Source of the DNA: Bacillota bacterium
Lineage (GTDB): Bacteria; Bacillota; Clostridia; Christensenellales; SZUA-584
Reading direction: 5' to 3'
Assembly (NCBI GenBank): GCA_023399095.1
Contig: JAEWQS010000078.1
Span: forward strand, 1-53,706
Length of the DNA stretch: 53,706 nt
Position numbers and translations under genes: made by a program. Of this stretch, positions 41,099 through 50,100 are shown piece after piece. The stretch's first letter is position 1. Each line of letters opens with the position of its first letter. Under the pieces are notes generated by a model. It ran no database searches and was not told where the DNA came from. It saw only the letters and a list, made by a program, of their open reading frames with translations.

Positions 41099-41977
41099 CT
41101 AAAACTCAGGACAGAACACACGAAGCGCGGCTGGTTTTATACACAGATGCGTGGGCGTTTGTCCATAGATCTCACCGTCGAGATCGAAGCTCATAGGTGT
41201 CTCGCTGCTGATATGAATATCACTGCATGTTAACTGTTCCGCAACAGAGATTTTTTCAATCTGGCCTTTTTTGAGTTTGGGAAGTTCAACCAGTATACGC
41301 CAGTTTGGAACATGATTGACGATCAGCACATTAAAAAGTCCATCATTGACGCTGGAATGAGGGGCCACTTTTAATCCGCCGCCGAAGCTCTTGCCGTTTG
41401 CGATGGCAATTAACAGGACTTTTCGTTTCAGTACCTGACCATTGACCTTGATTTCGATGTTAATGCTTTTATGCCTGAAAAGTGACATCAATATCCCAAT
41501 AAAATATGCCAGCCCGCCGGTGAAAAGTCGGCGAACCTTTTCTGTGTTGCGAAGCACCTCCACATCGAACCCGGTGCCTGCCACATTGAGAAATGGCCTT
41601 TCATCGCCCATGAATCCAATGTCAACCTTTTCGCTATGACCGGTGAGAATCACATCAAGCGCTTCAATGGGGTCTTTAGACACATGCACCGCTCTACGAA
41701 AGTCATTTCCTGTACCCGCCGGTATAATGCCGAGCGTTTCTTCTGTTCCGTAAAGTTCGCTTGCTACCTCGAGCAGCGTTCCGTCTCCGCCCACAGAAAC
41801 AATACCTTTGTAACCTTTTCCTACAACCGCGCGAGCCAACTTAACGGCGTGCTGCGGGTATTCTGTCTCAACGACTTCATATGCAATCTTTTGTTCTTTG
41901 AGATGCTGCTCCACCGCCCGCATGACCTTCACGGACCGGCCCGCGCCTGCAGTGGGGTTAAAAATGATGTAATACAT
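41099..41977 (-). CDS. Diacylglycerol/lipid kinase, YegS/DagK family
   Basis: A 292-residue lipid kinase. The N-terminal catalytic domain has FNPTAGAGRS at its start and the nucleotide-binding motif GGDGTLLEVAS (about 65-75), followed by PAGTGNDFRRA; the C-terminal beta-sandwich carries VAPHSSVNDGLFNVLIV. It probably phosphorylates diacylglycerol, recycling it into phosphatidic acid, or an undecaprenol/sphingosine-type lipid. ATG 41977 is five bases after GGAG; a GTG two codons upstream touches that site. Monocistronic, with a terminator. Confidence 0.9.
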   Translation of the reverse strand: MYYIIFNPTAGAGRSVKVMRAVEQHLKEQKIAYEVVETEYPQHAVKLARAVVGKGYKGIVSVGGDGTLLEVASELYGTEETLGIIPAGTGNDFRRAVHVSKDPIEALDVILTGHSEKVDIGFMGDERPFLNVAGTGFDVEVLRNTEKVRRLFTGGLAYFIGILMSLFRHKSINIEIKVNGQVLKRKVLLIAIANGKSFGGGLKVAPHSSVNDGLFNVLIVNHVPNWRILVELPKLKKGQIEKISVAEQLTCSDIHISSETPMSFDLDGEIYGQTPTHLCIKPAALRVFCPEF

Positions 41978-42145
41978 GCGCACTCCAATTGTTTAATAGA
42001 TTTATTCTACTAAAATCGACAGTATTTGTACAGAAAAAACATGTTGGTGACTTTGCTACTGTTTATATTAAGTATCTTCACTATAATAAAAAAAGACTTA
42101 ATGAAGGATATGCTTTGGGGCATACTTGAAAGGAGGAGGATCACA

Positions 42146-42820
42146 ATGTCTTTGGCTGGCATCGGCGGCGCATTTTTGGTCGGGCTCACGGCTTTTTTCT
42201 CACCGTGTATTTTGCCTGTGCTTCCTGTTTTTATTTCCACGCTTATAGGCGGCCTTGGTGAACAACAAAAATCGTTTAAGCTCGGTCGGATACACATATA
42301 TACACAGCCGATATGGCGCGTGACAGCGTTTGCATTGGGAGTGGCTGTCACATTTTCAATACTTGGGCTTGCATTTGGTGCGCTGGGACAGCTCATCAAT
42401 TCGGTTTGGTTCATGCTGATTTGCTCAATCGCCGTGATCCTTTTCGGTATCTACCAGACGGGCATTATCTCGATTCCGTTTTTGATGCGGGAGAAGCGAT
42501 TTGCACTCAAACAGCGAAATGGCATTTTTGGCGCTTTTCTATTGGGATTTACATACAGCTTCGGCTGGACACCATGCGTGGGACTTTCACTGGGCAGTGT
42601 ACTGCTATATGTGACGCCGCAGGGCATACTTGTGGCGGCGCTGACACTGCTGGTGTACTCGCTTGGATTTGTGATTCCGTTCTTTGTGGTGGCTGTGTTT
42701 TCAGATGTGCTGCTTAAAAAGGTTAAAGGCTTGTATAAACATATGAAACTGATCAAGATGATCGGCGGCTTGATTATTGTGGCAATGGGAATCTATCTGC
42801 TCATTGATACACTGACATAG
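42146..42820 (+). CDS. ccdA: Cytochrome c biogenesis protein CcdA-type thiol transporter
   Basis: A 224-residue membrane protein with six helices that carries electrons from cytoplasmic thioredoxin across the membrane. The paired redox cysteines are Cys21 (FFSPCILP) and Cys144 (FGWTPCVG). ATG 42146 follows AAGGAGGAGG; the open frame reaches 42026 but without a start site. It lies 20 bases ahead of a TlpA-like lipoprotein, the expected electron acceptor. In sporulating relatives CcdA supports spore cortex formation through a thioredoxin-like partner; whether that applies here is inference. Confidence 0.93.
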   Translation: MSLAGIGGAFLVGLTAFFSPCILPVLPVFISTLIGGLGEQQKSFKLGRIHIYTQPIWRVTAFALGVAVTFSILGLAFGALGQLINSVWFMLICSIAVILFGIYQTGIISIPFLMREKRFALKQRNGIFGAFLLGFTYSFGWTPCVGLSLGSVLLYVTPQGILVAALTLLVYSLGFVIPFFVVAVFSDVLLKKVKGLYKHMKLIKMIGGLIIVAMGIYLLIDTLT

Positions 42821-42840
42821 AAAGAAAAGGAGTGAAAAAA

Positions 42841-43455
42841 GTGAAACGAATAAGCTTTTTGATGTTATCAGTGCTGCTTGCAGTATCGTTTACCGCTTGC
42901 GGCTCCAATACAGATTCCAAACAGCCCGAGACAACGGCGGAGGGAACTTCTCAGCCTTCAGTTTCAGCGACGGCTGACCCCAAGGCCACATCCGAGGGCA
43001 CGGATGCTGAGGCTGCGGATAGCGAAGAGACTGTCTATGAATTTGAATTCACCGATATCGATGGCAATGTGCATAAGCTTTCAGACTATCGCGGCAAACC
43101 CGTATACTTGCGAGTATGGGCATCGTGGTGCGGTGTATGCACATCGTCGCTCGAGTCCTTTGATAAACTGGCGGGCGAAGCGGAGGAATTTGTGATATTG
43201 AGCGTGGTGATGCCGTCACAGGGTGGTGAACTAAGCGCTGAGGATTTCACAGAATGGTATAAGGCTTTCGGATATGAAAATCTCGTTGTGATGTTTGATA
43301 ACGACGCTCAGATTGTTAGAGATTACGGTATCAACGCATTTCCGAGTCAGATTATGTTTGACGCTGAGGGACATATTGTCTATGGCATGGTGGGGTTGAT
43401 GTCCAGCGAGCTTATCACGGAAACGATGCTCAAGATTGCGAACGAAGCTGCCTGA
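42841..43455 (+). CDS. TlpA/ResA-like thiol-disulfide lipoprotein
   Basis: A 204-residue exported lipoprotein: lipobox SFTAC with Cys20, a Thr/Ser/Ala/Glu linker (21-64), and a thioredoxin-like domain with WCGVC (Cys97, Cys100). The later FPSQIMF stretch holds the cis-proline typical of the fold. It should keep extracellular protein thiols reduced, taking electrons from CcdA. GTG 42841 is chosen because AAAAGGAG is 8 bases before it; the GTG at 42832 overlaps that site. Confidence 0.9.
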   Translation: MKRISFLMLSVLLAVSFTACGSNTDSKQPETTAEGTSQPSVSATADPKATSEGTDAEAADSEETVYEFEFTDIDGNVHKLSDYRGKPVYLRVWASWCGVCTSSLESFDKLAGEAEEFVILSVVMPSQGGELSAEDFTEWYKAFGYENLVVMFDNDAQIVRDYGINAFPSQIMFDAEGHIVYGMVGLMSSELITETMLKIANEAA

Positions 43456-43514
43456 CCATTGAGATAACATCGTCAGGATGCTATAATGGTTTAAAACAGT
43501 TAAAGGAAGCAGCC

Positions 43515-44450
43515 ATGAAAAAACATATCCTCTTATCGGGGATATTATGTGTCATTTTGTTTGTCGGTGCATGCGCGGGAACAGTCTCTGCACCGGCTGA
43601 GACGCCGACACAGACGATTGCAGCGTCGCCAACAGTTTCTCCGACCGTACAGCCCACGTCGGTGCCCACCACGCTGCCTAAAGAAACGGCAGTGCCTGTT
43701 AAAGGGACGGTCATGGTTCGCGGCGGAGATACGCTTGAGCGCGATATCATACCGCAGCTTTGCGAGACATACGCGCTGTCTGAAGACGAGGTAAAGGATG
43801 CGTTTGCAATAGCGCAAAGTCGTTTGATAAGCGATGATCTCAAGGGTTTTCGGCGCATGGAAGGCATCATTGTGCCCGGCAGCTATGAGGTGACGGACGA
43901 GAGCCTCAACGAATATGTAAATATATGGGTTGACATTGCTGGGCAGCGTTATGACGAGCTGTTGGCTGCATGCGGCGATGCGAATGGGCTTGAGCCGTGG
44001 GAGCAGCTTACGCTTGCATCCATCGTGGATTGGGAGTGCATAGGGGACGAGTTCCAATCGGAGACAGCAGCCGTTTTCTTAAACCGCATTCGCGACGACG
44101 CCAAGCTGCAAAGCTGTGTCACCGTGGAGTACGCGCTGGGGTACGAGCGCCCTTATTTAACGCTGGATGATGTTGAAATCGACAGCGAATACAGCACATA
44201 CAAAACGCGCGGGCTTCCGCCGGGACCGATATGCGCGATGGATGAGATGAGCTTATCTGCATCAATGAACAAGGCGATAGATGACAGCCTGTACTTTTTC
44301 TTCAACGACTATTCGCTGGGGACAATGAAGTTCTTTTCCGACTACGGCACGTTCAAGGAAGAGGCCAATATGTCCAAGCAACTGTATGCGGACACGTTTG
44401 ATATCGGCAAATATGATAAAATCGACAAACGCAGCGTCTTTGGACAATAA
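43515..44450 (+). CDS. MltG-like (YceG-family) lytic transglycosylase lipoprotein, divergent
   Basis: A 311-residue protein with lipobox VGAC (Cys20), a Thr/Pro/Ser linker (25-62), and a C-terminal MltG-type domain: LASIVDWE (168-175), AAVFLNRI, TVEYALG and TYKTRGLPPGPI. MltG cleaves nascent glycan strands at the membrane. Two oddities: anchoring by a lipid rather than a membrane helix, and Asp172 where the family usually has the first Glu of SIVExE (the second, Glu174, is kept). Activity is therefore uncertain. AAAGGAAGCAGCC precedes the ATG, 59 bases after the TlpA-like gene. Confidence 0.82.
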   Translation: MKKHILLSGILCVILFVGACAGTVSAPAETPTQTIAASPTVSPTVQPTSVPTTLPKETAVPVKGTVMVRGGDTLERDIIPQLCETYALSEDEVKDAFAIAQSRLISDDLKGFRRMEGIIVPGSYEVTDESLNEYVNIWVDIAGQRYDELLAACGDANGLEPWEQLTLASIVDWECIGDEFQSETAAVFLNRIRDDAKLQSCVTVEYALGYERPYLTLDDVEIDSEYSTYKTRGLPPGPICAMDEMSLSASMNKAIDDSLYFFFNDYSLGTMKFFSDYGTFKEEANMSKQLYADTFDIGKYDKIDKRSVFGQ

Positions 44451-44488
44451 AATTTAACAGTACGTTCTTATATTGCTTGCGATTTGAG

Positions 44489-44517
44489 TTGACTGTCACA
44501 GCTTTTTTTGATACGAT
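44489..44517 (+). promoter_or_regulatory. purA promoter
   Basis: TTGACT, a 17-base spacer and TACGAT. The predicted start near 44524 is six bases before the hairpin at 44530-44555. Confidence 0.5.
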
Positions 44518-44529
44518 ATCGTAGGACTT

Positions 44530-44560
44530 AAGCGGGGATGCGACAGACCCCGCTTTTATC
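44530..44560 (+). terminator. Hairpin plus T run in the purA leader
   Basis: AAGCGGGG (44530-44537) pairs with CCCCGCTT (44548-44555) around ten bases, then TTATC. It could end mltG readthrough or act as an attenuator at the start of the purA message. Confidence 0.6.
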
Positions 44561-44585
44561 ATCTTTATTAAGTAGGAGTAAGCAG

Positions 44586-45869
44586 ATGCCGGGCATTTCA
44601 GTATTTGGTGCACAATGGGGAGACGAGGGCAAGGGGCGCTTTGTCGACTACCTTGCAAACGACGCCGAAGTCGTCGTGCGTTATCAGGGGGGCAACAACG
44701 CAGGCCACACGATCATCGTGGATGATGTAAAATACACGCTTCATCTGATTCCAGCGGGCTCTCTTTACGACGGCAAGCTCTGCGTTATCGGAAACGGTGT
44801 GGTGGTGGACCCCGGCGCGCTGATTGAAGAGATGAAAATGCTCCAAAAGCAGGGGTTGACTCTTGAAAACTTAAAAGTATCCGACAGGGCACATATGGTG
44901 ATGCCTTATCATAAGCTGCTGGACGGTTTGGCTGAGGATGGCGCGGGCGACGCGCAGATAGGCACCACCAAGCGAGGCATTGGCCCGTGTTATACGGACA
45001 AGGCAGCGCGTATCGGTCTTCGCATGTGCGATCTTTTATCCGATAGCTTTGCGGAAAAGCTGCGCACAGTATTGGAACAGAAAAATGAGATTCTTACGAA
45101 GATATACGGTCAAAATGCGCTTGAATATGAAGCGATGCTGAAAGAATTTATTGGCTATCGCAAACAGCTAGCTCCGTATATCTGTGATACAGTCAGTCTT
45201 TGTCACAGCCTTCATGCAAGAAAAAGCAAAATGCTTTTTGAAGGTGCGCAGGGCATGCTGCTTGATATTGACTTTGGTACATATCCCTTTGTAACCTCTT
45301 CGCACCCGATTTCGGGCGGCGTGAGCGTGGGCACAGGGCTGCCGCCTGCGGCGATTACCGAGGTGGTCGGTGTGGTGAAGTCTTACACCACACGTGTGGG
45401 CAAGGGGCCGTTCGTGACTGAGCTGCTCGATGAGACGGGCGATAAGATACGCGAGAAGGGTCATGAATACGGCGCGACAACGGGACGTCCGCGGCGCTGC
45501 GGCTGGCTTGATCTCGTGATCGTAGGGTTCTCAGTGCGCATAAGCGGCATTACGTCTATTGCACTTTCCAGAATGGATACGCTGGGCGGGTTTGACACAG
45601 TCAAGGTTTGTACCGCATATGAGATAGACGGTAAGGTGACCAAGGACTATCCGGCATCTTTAGAGGACATTGCCAAAGCGAAACCCATATACAAAGAGTT
45701 TGAAGGCTGGAGCAGCGATTTATCGCACATCAGAAGCTACGACGAGCTGCCAAAGGCAGCCAAAGAATATATTGAGTTTATCGAAAGCGAAACGGGAGCG
45801 CCTGTCGGCATGATCGGTGTGGGCCCGGAGCGCAGTGAATGCATCGTCCGGCATAAGTACTTTGAATAA
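44586..45869 (+). CDS. purA: Adenylosuccinate synthetase
   Basis: A 427-residue enzyme forming adenylosuccinate from IMP, aspartate and GTP, the first step toward AMP. The nucleotide loop GAQWGDEGKGR is near residues 8-18 and the IMP-site segment QIGTTKRGIGPCYTDKAARIG and TTGRPRRCGWLD are typical. ATG 44586 follows GTAGGAGTAAGC; the open frame to 44538 would run through a leader hairpin and is rejected. It is followed by the SRP RNA gene 34 bases later. purL lies convergent and 1.2 kb away. Confidence 0.97.
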   Translation: MPGISVFGAQWGDEGKGRFVDYLANDAEVVVRYQGGNNAGHTIIVDDVKYTLHLIPAGSLYDGKLCVIGNGVVVDPGALIEEMKMLQKQGLTLENLKVSDRAHMVMPYHKLLDGLAEDGAGDAQIGTTKRGIGPCYTDKAARIGLRMCDLLSDSFAEKLRTVLEQKNEILTKIYGQNALEYEAMLKEFIGYRKQLAPYICDTVSLCHSLHARKSKMLFEGAQGMLLDIDFGTYPFVTSSHPISGGVSVGTGLPPAAITEVVGVVKSYTTRVGKGPFVTELLDETGDKIREKGHEYGATTGRPRRCGWLDLVIVGFSVRISGITSIALSRMDTLGGFDTVKVCTAYEIDGKVTKDYPASLEDIAKAKPIYKEFEGWSSDLSHIRSYDELPKAAKEYIEFIESETGAPVGMIGVGPERSECIVRHKYFE

Positions 45870-45903
45870 AGTGCCGGAAATAAAACAAAATAGATAAAAG
45901 TTT

Positions 45904-46171
45904 GCCGTGCCAGACGGGGAGCCAGCGGTGCCCTGAACCTGCAATCCGCTATAGCAGGGTTGGATTCCCGGTTTGAGGCACGATGTTGTAAGGTATGGAG
46001 TCGGTAAGGGGCGTTGACGAGTGGGCCCCGTGCAACGGACACCCGTGAACCCTGTCAGGCCCTGACGGGAGCAGCAGTAAGCGGATATGTGCGTGTGCCT
46101 CGGATCAGTCTGCTCTGAGCAACCTGCCGGAATACCTCTTGTAATGTCGTGTCGATCTCCGGGTGCACGGC
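45904..46171 (+). ncRNA. ffs: Large bacterial signal recognition particle RNA (scRNA)
   Basis: About 268 nucleotides. The ends pair (GCCGTGC at 45904-45910 with GCACGGC at 46165-46171). The Alu-domain loops GGTGCCCTG and the GCAATCCGCTATAGC stretch, and the Ffh-binding core GTCAGG ... GGGAGCAGCAGTAA (about 46054-46080), are unmistakable. Size and Alu domain place it with the Bacillota long form. The apical tetraloop is TGAC (46063-46066) instead of the more usual GNRA form. It acts with Ffh and FtsY in targeting membrane proteins. Confidence 0.96.
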
Positions 46172-46504
46172 TTTAAATTTACCTTTTGAAGCGCTGATTA
46201 ACTCGGCTACTACTAAAATATCGAAACAGCGCTGCTATTTGATTGATCTTTATCCTTGCAGAGCACAAAACCTTCTCGCTCATTCAGCATACATTAATCC
46301 TACTTTTAATCCTACACAAACACTTCAAATGTGGACAAACAGTAACCAAATTGTATCATTTTTCAAATGGCAGGAAAAAATAAAAGCTTTAGAGAATACT
46401 ATCTTATAAAGCTGTTGTTTATGAAACCAAAAATGGAGGTACAATAATACAAAGCTATCACGGGAAACCGAGATATAAAAATACATAGAGAGGGGGGCAG
46501 AATT
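46172..46504 (+). other. 333-base spacer between SRP RNA and hpf
   Basis: AT-rich. AGCGCTG (46190-46196) and CAGCGCT (46227-46233) can pair but without a good T run. A GGAGG at 46435-46439 has no start codon after it. The open frame 46149-46409 begins inside the RNA gene and is not credible. A promoter for hpf must be here, but I cannot place it. Confidence 0.4.
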
Positions 46505-47038
46505 ATGCGCGTCACTATTGCGGGAAAGGGCATGGATGTGTCCGATTACTTAAAGGATCTCGTCTCAAAAAAGGTCTCTAAGCTAAAAAGGTATTTTGAC
46601 GAGGATACCGAGGCGCACATAACCATGTCGATTCAAAGATCGAGACATATTGTGGAGGTGACCATCCCCTTCGATGGGATTGTCCTTCGCGGGGAAGAAG
46701 CCACGGGGGACATGTACGCGTCGGTTGACGGCGTGATCAAAAAGCTTGAAAAACAAATACACAAGCACCGCACCGCGCTTAAACGGCGTCTGCATGAGGG
46801 GGCATTCACAAAGGAGGACGATGCCTATGCCGAAGCGCTTGCAGAAGAGAAACGGCCTGCTGTGGTGCGCACCAAGAAGTTCGTCGTTAAGCCGATGGAC
46901 ATTGAGGAAGCAAAAATGCAAATGGAGCTTTTGGGACATCAATTCTTCGTGTTCAGGAACGCTGTAACAAACGAAATCAACGTGCTTTATCAGCGTCACG
47001 ATGGAGATTTAGGACTTATCGAGCCGGACGATGTCTGA
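46505..47038 (+). CDS. hpf: Ribosome hibernation promoting factor, long form
   Basis: A 177-residue protein. The N-terminal HPF/RaiA domain (about 1-97) occupies the decoding region of idle 30S subunits; the C-terminal domain (about 120-175, KKFVVKPMDIEEAKMQMELL and VLYQRHDGDLGLIEP) dimerises to bring two 70S ribosomes together as 100S. This long form is usual in Bacillota. GAGAGGGGGGCAGAATT precedes the ATG. It ends at a bidirectional terminator shared with purL. Confidence 0.96.
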   Translation: MRVTIAGKGMDVSDYLKDLVSKKVSKLKRYFDEDTEAHITMSIQRSRHIVEVTIPFDGIVLRGEEATGDMYASVDGVIKKLEKQIHKHRTALKRRLHEGAFTKEDDAYAEALAEEKRPAVVRTKKFVVKPMDIEEAKMQMELLGHQFFVFRNAVTNEINVLYQRHDGDLGLIEPDDV

Positions 47039-47046
47039 TGAAATAC

Positions 47047-47072
47047 AAAAGGCGGGGTGACCCGCCTTTTTC
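47047..47072. terminator. Bidirectional terminator between hpf and purL
   Basis: AAAAGGCGGG pairs perfectly with CCCGCCTTTT around GTGA, followed by T on the plus strand and by TTTTGTATTT on the minus strand. Both convergent genes end here. Confidence 0.9.
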
Positions 47073-47105
47073 TTATGCTTAGGAAAGATGATTAAATGTC
47101 GGTTC

Positions 47106-50100
47106 TTATAAGAAATATTTCACGCCGCTTTCAAATATGTGCTGATCCTTTTCGCCGGGCACGTTCTTGAGCGTGTGCGCCGTGTAGCGCTCGCTGTGCG
47201 CCATCTTGCCGAAAATCCGTCCGTCAGGGGAGAGCAGCCCTTCTACCGCGAGCAGCGATCCGTTGGGATTGCCGTCACCCATAGTGGGATTGCCAGCTTC
47301 GTCCACATATTGTGTGGCCACCTGACCCGCTTCGAAAAGCGCCATGGCTTCATCAAGACGCGCCGCGAACCGGCCTTCGCCGTGGGATACCGCCACTGTG
47401 TGAATTTCACCGGGTTGGCAGCCCATGAGCCATGGGGATGCGTTTGACGCTATGCGTGTGCGTACTGCTTGCGAGACATGGCGGCCGATATTGTTGAACG
47501 TCAGCGTTGGGCTGTCGTGGCGCATATCTCGAATCTCGCCGTATGGCACAAGCCCTAATTTGATGAGCGCCTGAAAACCGTTGCAAATGCCTAAAATAAG
47601 GCCGTCTCGGTCAAGCAGATTCTGAACCGCATCCTTGACACGCGGTGCGCGGAACAGCGCCGCGATAAACTTACCCGAACCGTCCGGCTCATCGCCGCCC
47701 GAAAAGCCGCCGGGGAACATAAGTATCTGGCTTTGCTCGATGCGCCTTGCCAGCTCACCGATGCTGTATTCGATATCCGTTGCCGTTAAATTGCGGACGA
47801 CAAAAGTATCCGCGATACCGCCCGCACGGTTAAACGCATTAGCAGAGTCGTATTCGCAGTTGGTACCCGGAAAAGCGGGGATGATCACGCGCGGCTTTCC
47901 ACGCTGTCCCGTATAGGTGTGGATAGATGCGGCGGTGAAAAGCTTGTCCGGCGCTTCGCCCTGCGCTTCGGTACGAACAGGGAACACACGGCTCAAAGTG
48001 CTTTCATAATTGTGTTGCAGATCATCAAGCGATACCGATTCACCCGATACGGTAATACAGCTACCGCCTGTCTGGCCGATGCACTCAAAACAAAGATCAT
48101 CTCCTTCGAGTATGATGTCGCCGTACGCCTTGTTGGTGAGCCCATCGAGGTCGCAAACACTAAGCGATGCACCGATGCTGTTACCAAGTGCCATTTTTGA
48201 CACAGCGGTGAGAATGCCGCCGCGTTCCACAGCACAGGCTGCGGTGATTTTCTTATTGATGATGCCATCAAGTATATTGGCATAAACCTCTTTGATGTTT
48301 TCAAAATCAGGCATGCCGTTGCTATCACGGCGGATACGCGCGCAATAGATATTGCTGCCCGCTTTTTTGAACTCAGGCGATATCACATGCTTTGCGTCCT
48401 GTGTGCAAAGCGCAAAAGACACAAGCGTCGGCGGCACATGGATATCTTCAAACGTGCCGGACATTGAATCTTTTCCGCCGATCGCGGGCGTGCCCAGCTT
48501 GCGCTGCGCCCACCATGCGCCGAGCAATGCTGCAAGCGGTTTGCCCCAGCTGGCTTCCGTACGCATGCGCTCGAAATACTCCTGAAACGTGAGCCACGCC
48601 CGGGACGCATCACCGCCGGTGGTCGTAAGCTTGGCGAGAGAGAGCACCACCGAATACACTGCGCCGAGCAGCGGATTTTTTTCCATCATATACGGGTCGA
48701 AGCCGTATGAGAACAGTGTGGCCGTGTCGCATTCGCCGTCTGAGGCGACCTTGGCCGCCATTGCCTGCATGGGCGTAAGCTGCTTTTTGCCGCCCAGCGG
48801 CATCACCACGGAAGAAGCGCCGATGGTTGAGTCGAACATCTCGATCAGCCCCTTTTTAGAGCAGATATTTAAGTCACCCATCATTGCATTGAGACGCTGC
48901 GAAAGCGAACCTGTAAACGGCTCATCGAAAATACCGTTAGTTTCTAAGCTTGTTATATGCGCGTTGGCCGTGGCTGTCGCACCGTTGGTGTTCAGAAACG
49001 CACGCGATATGGAGACGATAGGCTTTTCACGCCAGAAAAGCTCCATGCGCCCTGCTTCTGTCACTTCGGCCACCTTTGTGGCATGTAGGTTTTCCTGTGC
49101 CGCAAGCGCAAGCACCGCATCGAGGTCCTCTGGGTCGATCACGACCGCCATGCGTTCCTGGCTTTCGGAGATGGCAAGCTCAGTGCCCGATAATCCATCA
49201 TATTTCTTGCGCACGAGGTCAAGGTTGACGTTGACACCGTCTGAGAGCTCGCCGATGGCAACGCACACGCCGCCTGCGCCAAAGTCATTGCAGCGCTTGA
49301 TACGGCGGGAGAATTCACTGTTTCTGAAAAGCCTCTGAAGCTTGCGCTCGGTTAACGGGTTGCCTTTTTGCACCTCTGCGCCGCACACGTCAATGGATTG
49401 TTTGTCGTGTGCCTTGGAGGATCCAGTGGCGCCTCCACAGCCGTCGCGCCCTGTGGCACCGCCAAGCAGCAGTATATAATCGCCTGCGTTGGGTGTCATG
49501 CGAACCACATTTTCCGCGGGCGCCGCGCCTACCACCGCGCCGATCTCCATACGCTTGGCCTTGTAGCCATTGTGATAGATTTCATCCACCAGTCCCGTCG
49601 CAAGGCCGATTTGGTTGCCGTAAGAGGAATAGCCCTCAGCCGCGCTTCGGCTTATCTTTCTTTGAGGCAGCTTGCCGCGCAGTGTATCGCTGATGCGCTC
49701 ACGCGGGTCGCCGCTTCCTGTCACGCGCATGGCATGATACACATAGGAACGCCCCGACAACGGGTCGCGGATCGCGCCGCCAAGGCATGTGGCCGCGCCG
49801 CCAAACGGCTCAATCTCTGTGGGGTGGTTGTGCGTCTCGTTCTTGAACATGATTAAGTAATCGCGCGGCTGACCGTCCACCGTTACCTTTTGGCGGATGG
49901 AGCATGCGTTGATCTCGTCGGATTCATCAAAATCGGCAATGAGACCTTGTCTTTTGGCTTCCTTTGCGTAAAGCGTGGCCAGATCCATGAGACAGATGTC
50001 TTTTTCACGTTCGCCGTAAATGTTCTTGCGTGTTTTTAAATATTCATCGTATATCTCTTTGGCTTGCTCGGCAGTGTCATCGAAGGAGACGTTCTCCAGC

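Noticed and set aside
44538..44585. Upstream ATG for PurA
   Set aside because: The start lies in the loop of the leader hairpin, has no ribosome binding site and adds 16 residues not seen in the family.
46190..46233. AGCGCTG/CAGCGCT inverted repeat as SRP RNA terminator
   Set aside because: The loop is 30 bases and no T run follows, so the call is not supported.
46149..46409. 86-codon frame after the SRP RNA
   Set aside because: It begins inside the RNA gene, lacks a ribosome binding site and has no recognisable protein features.
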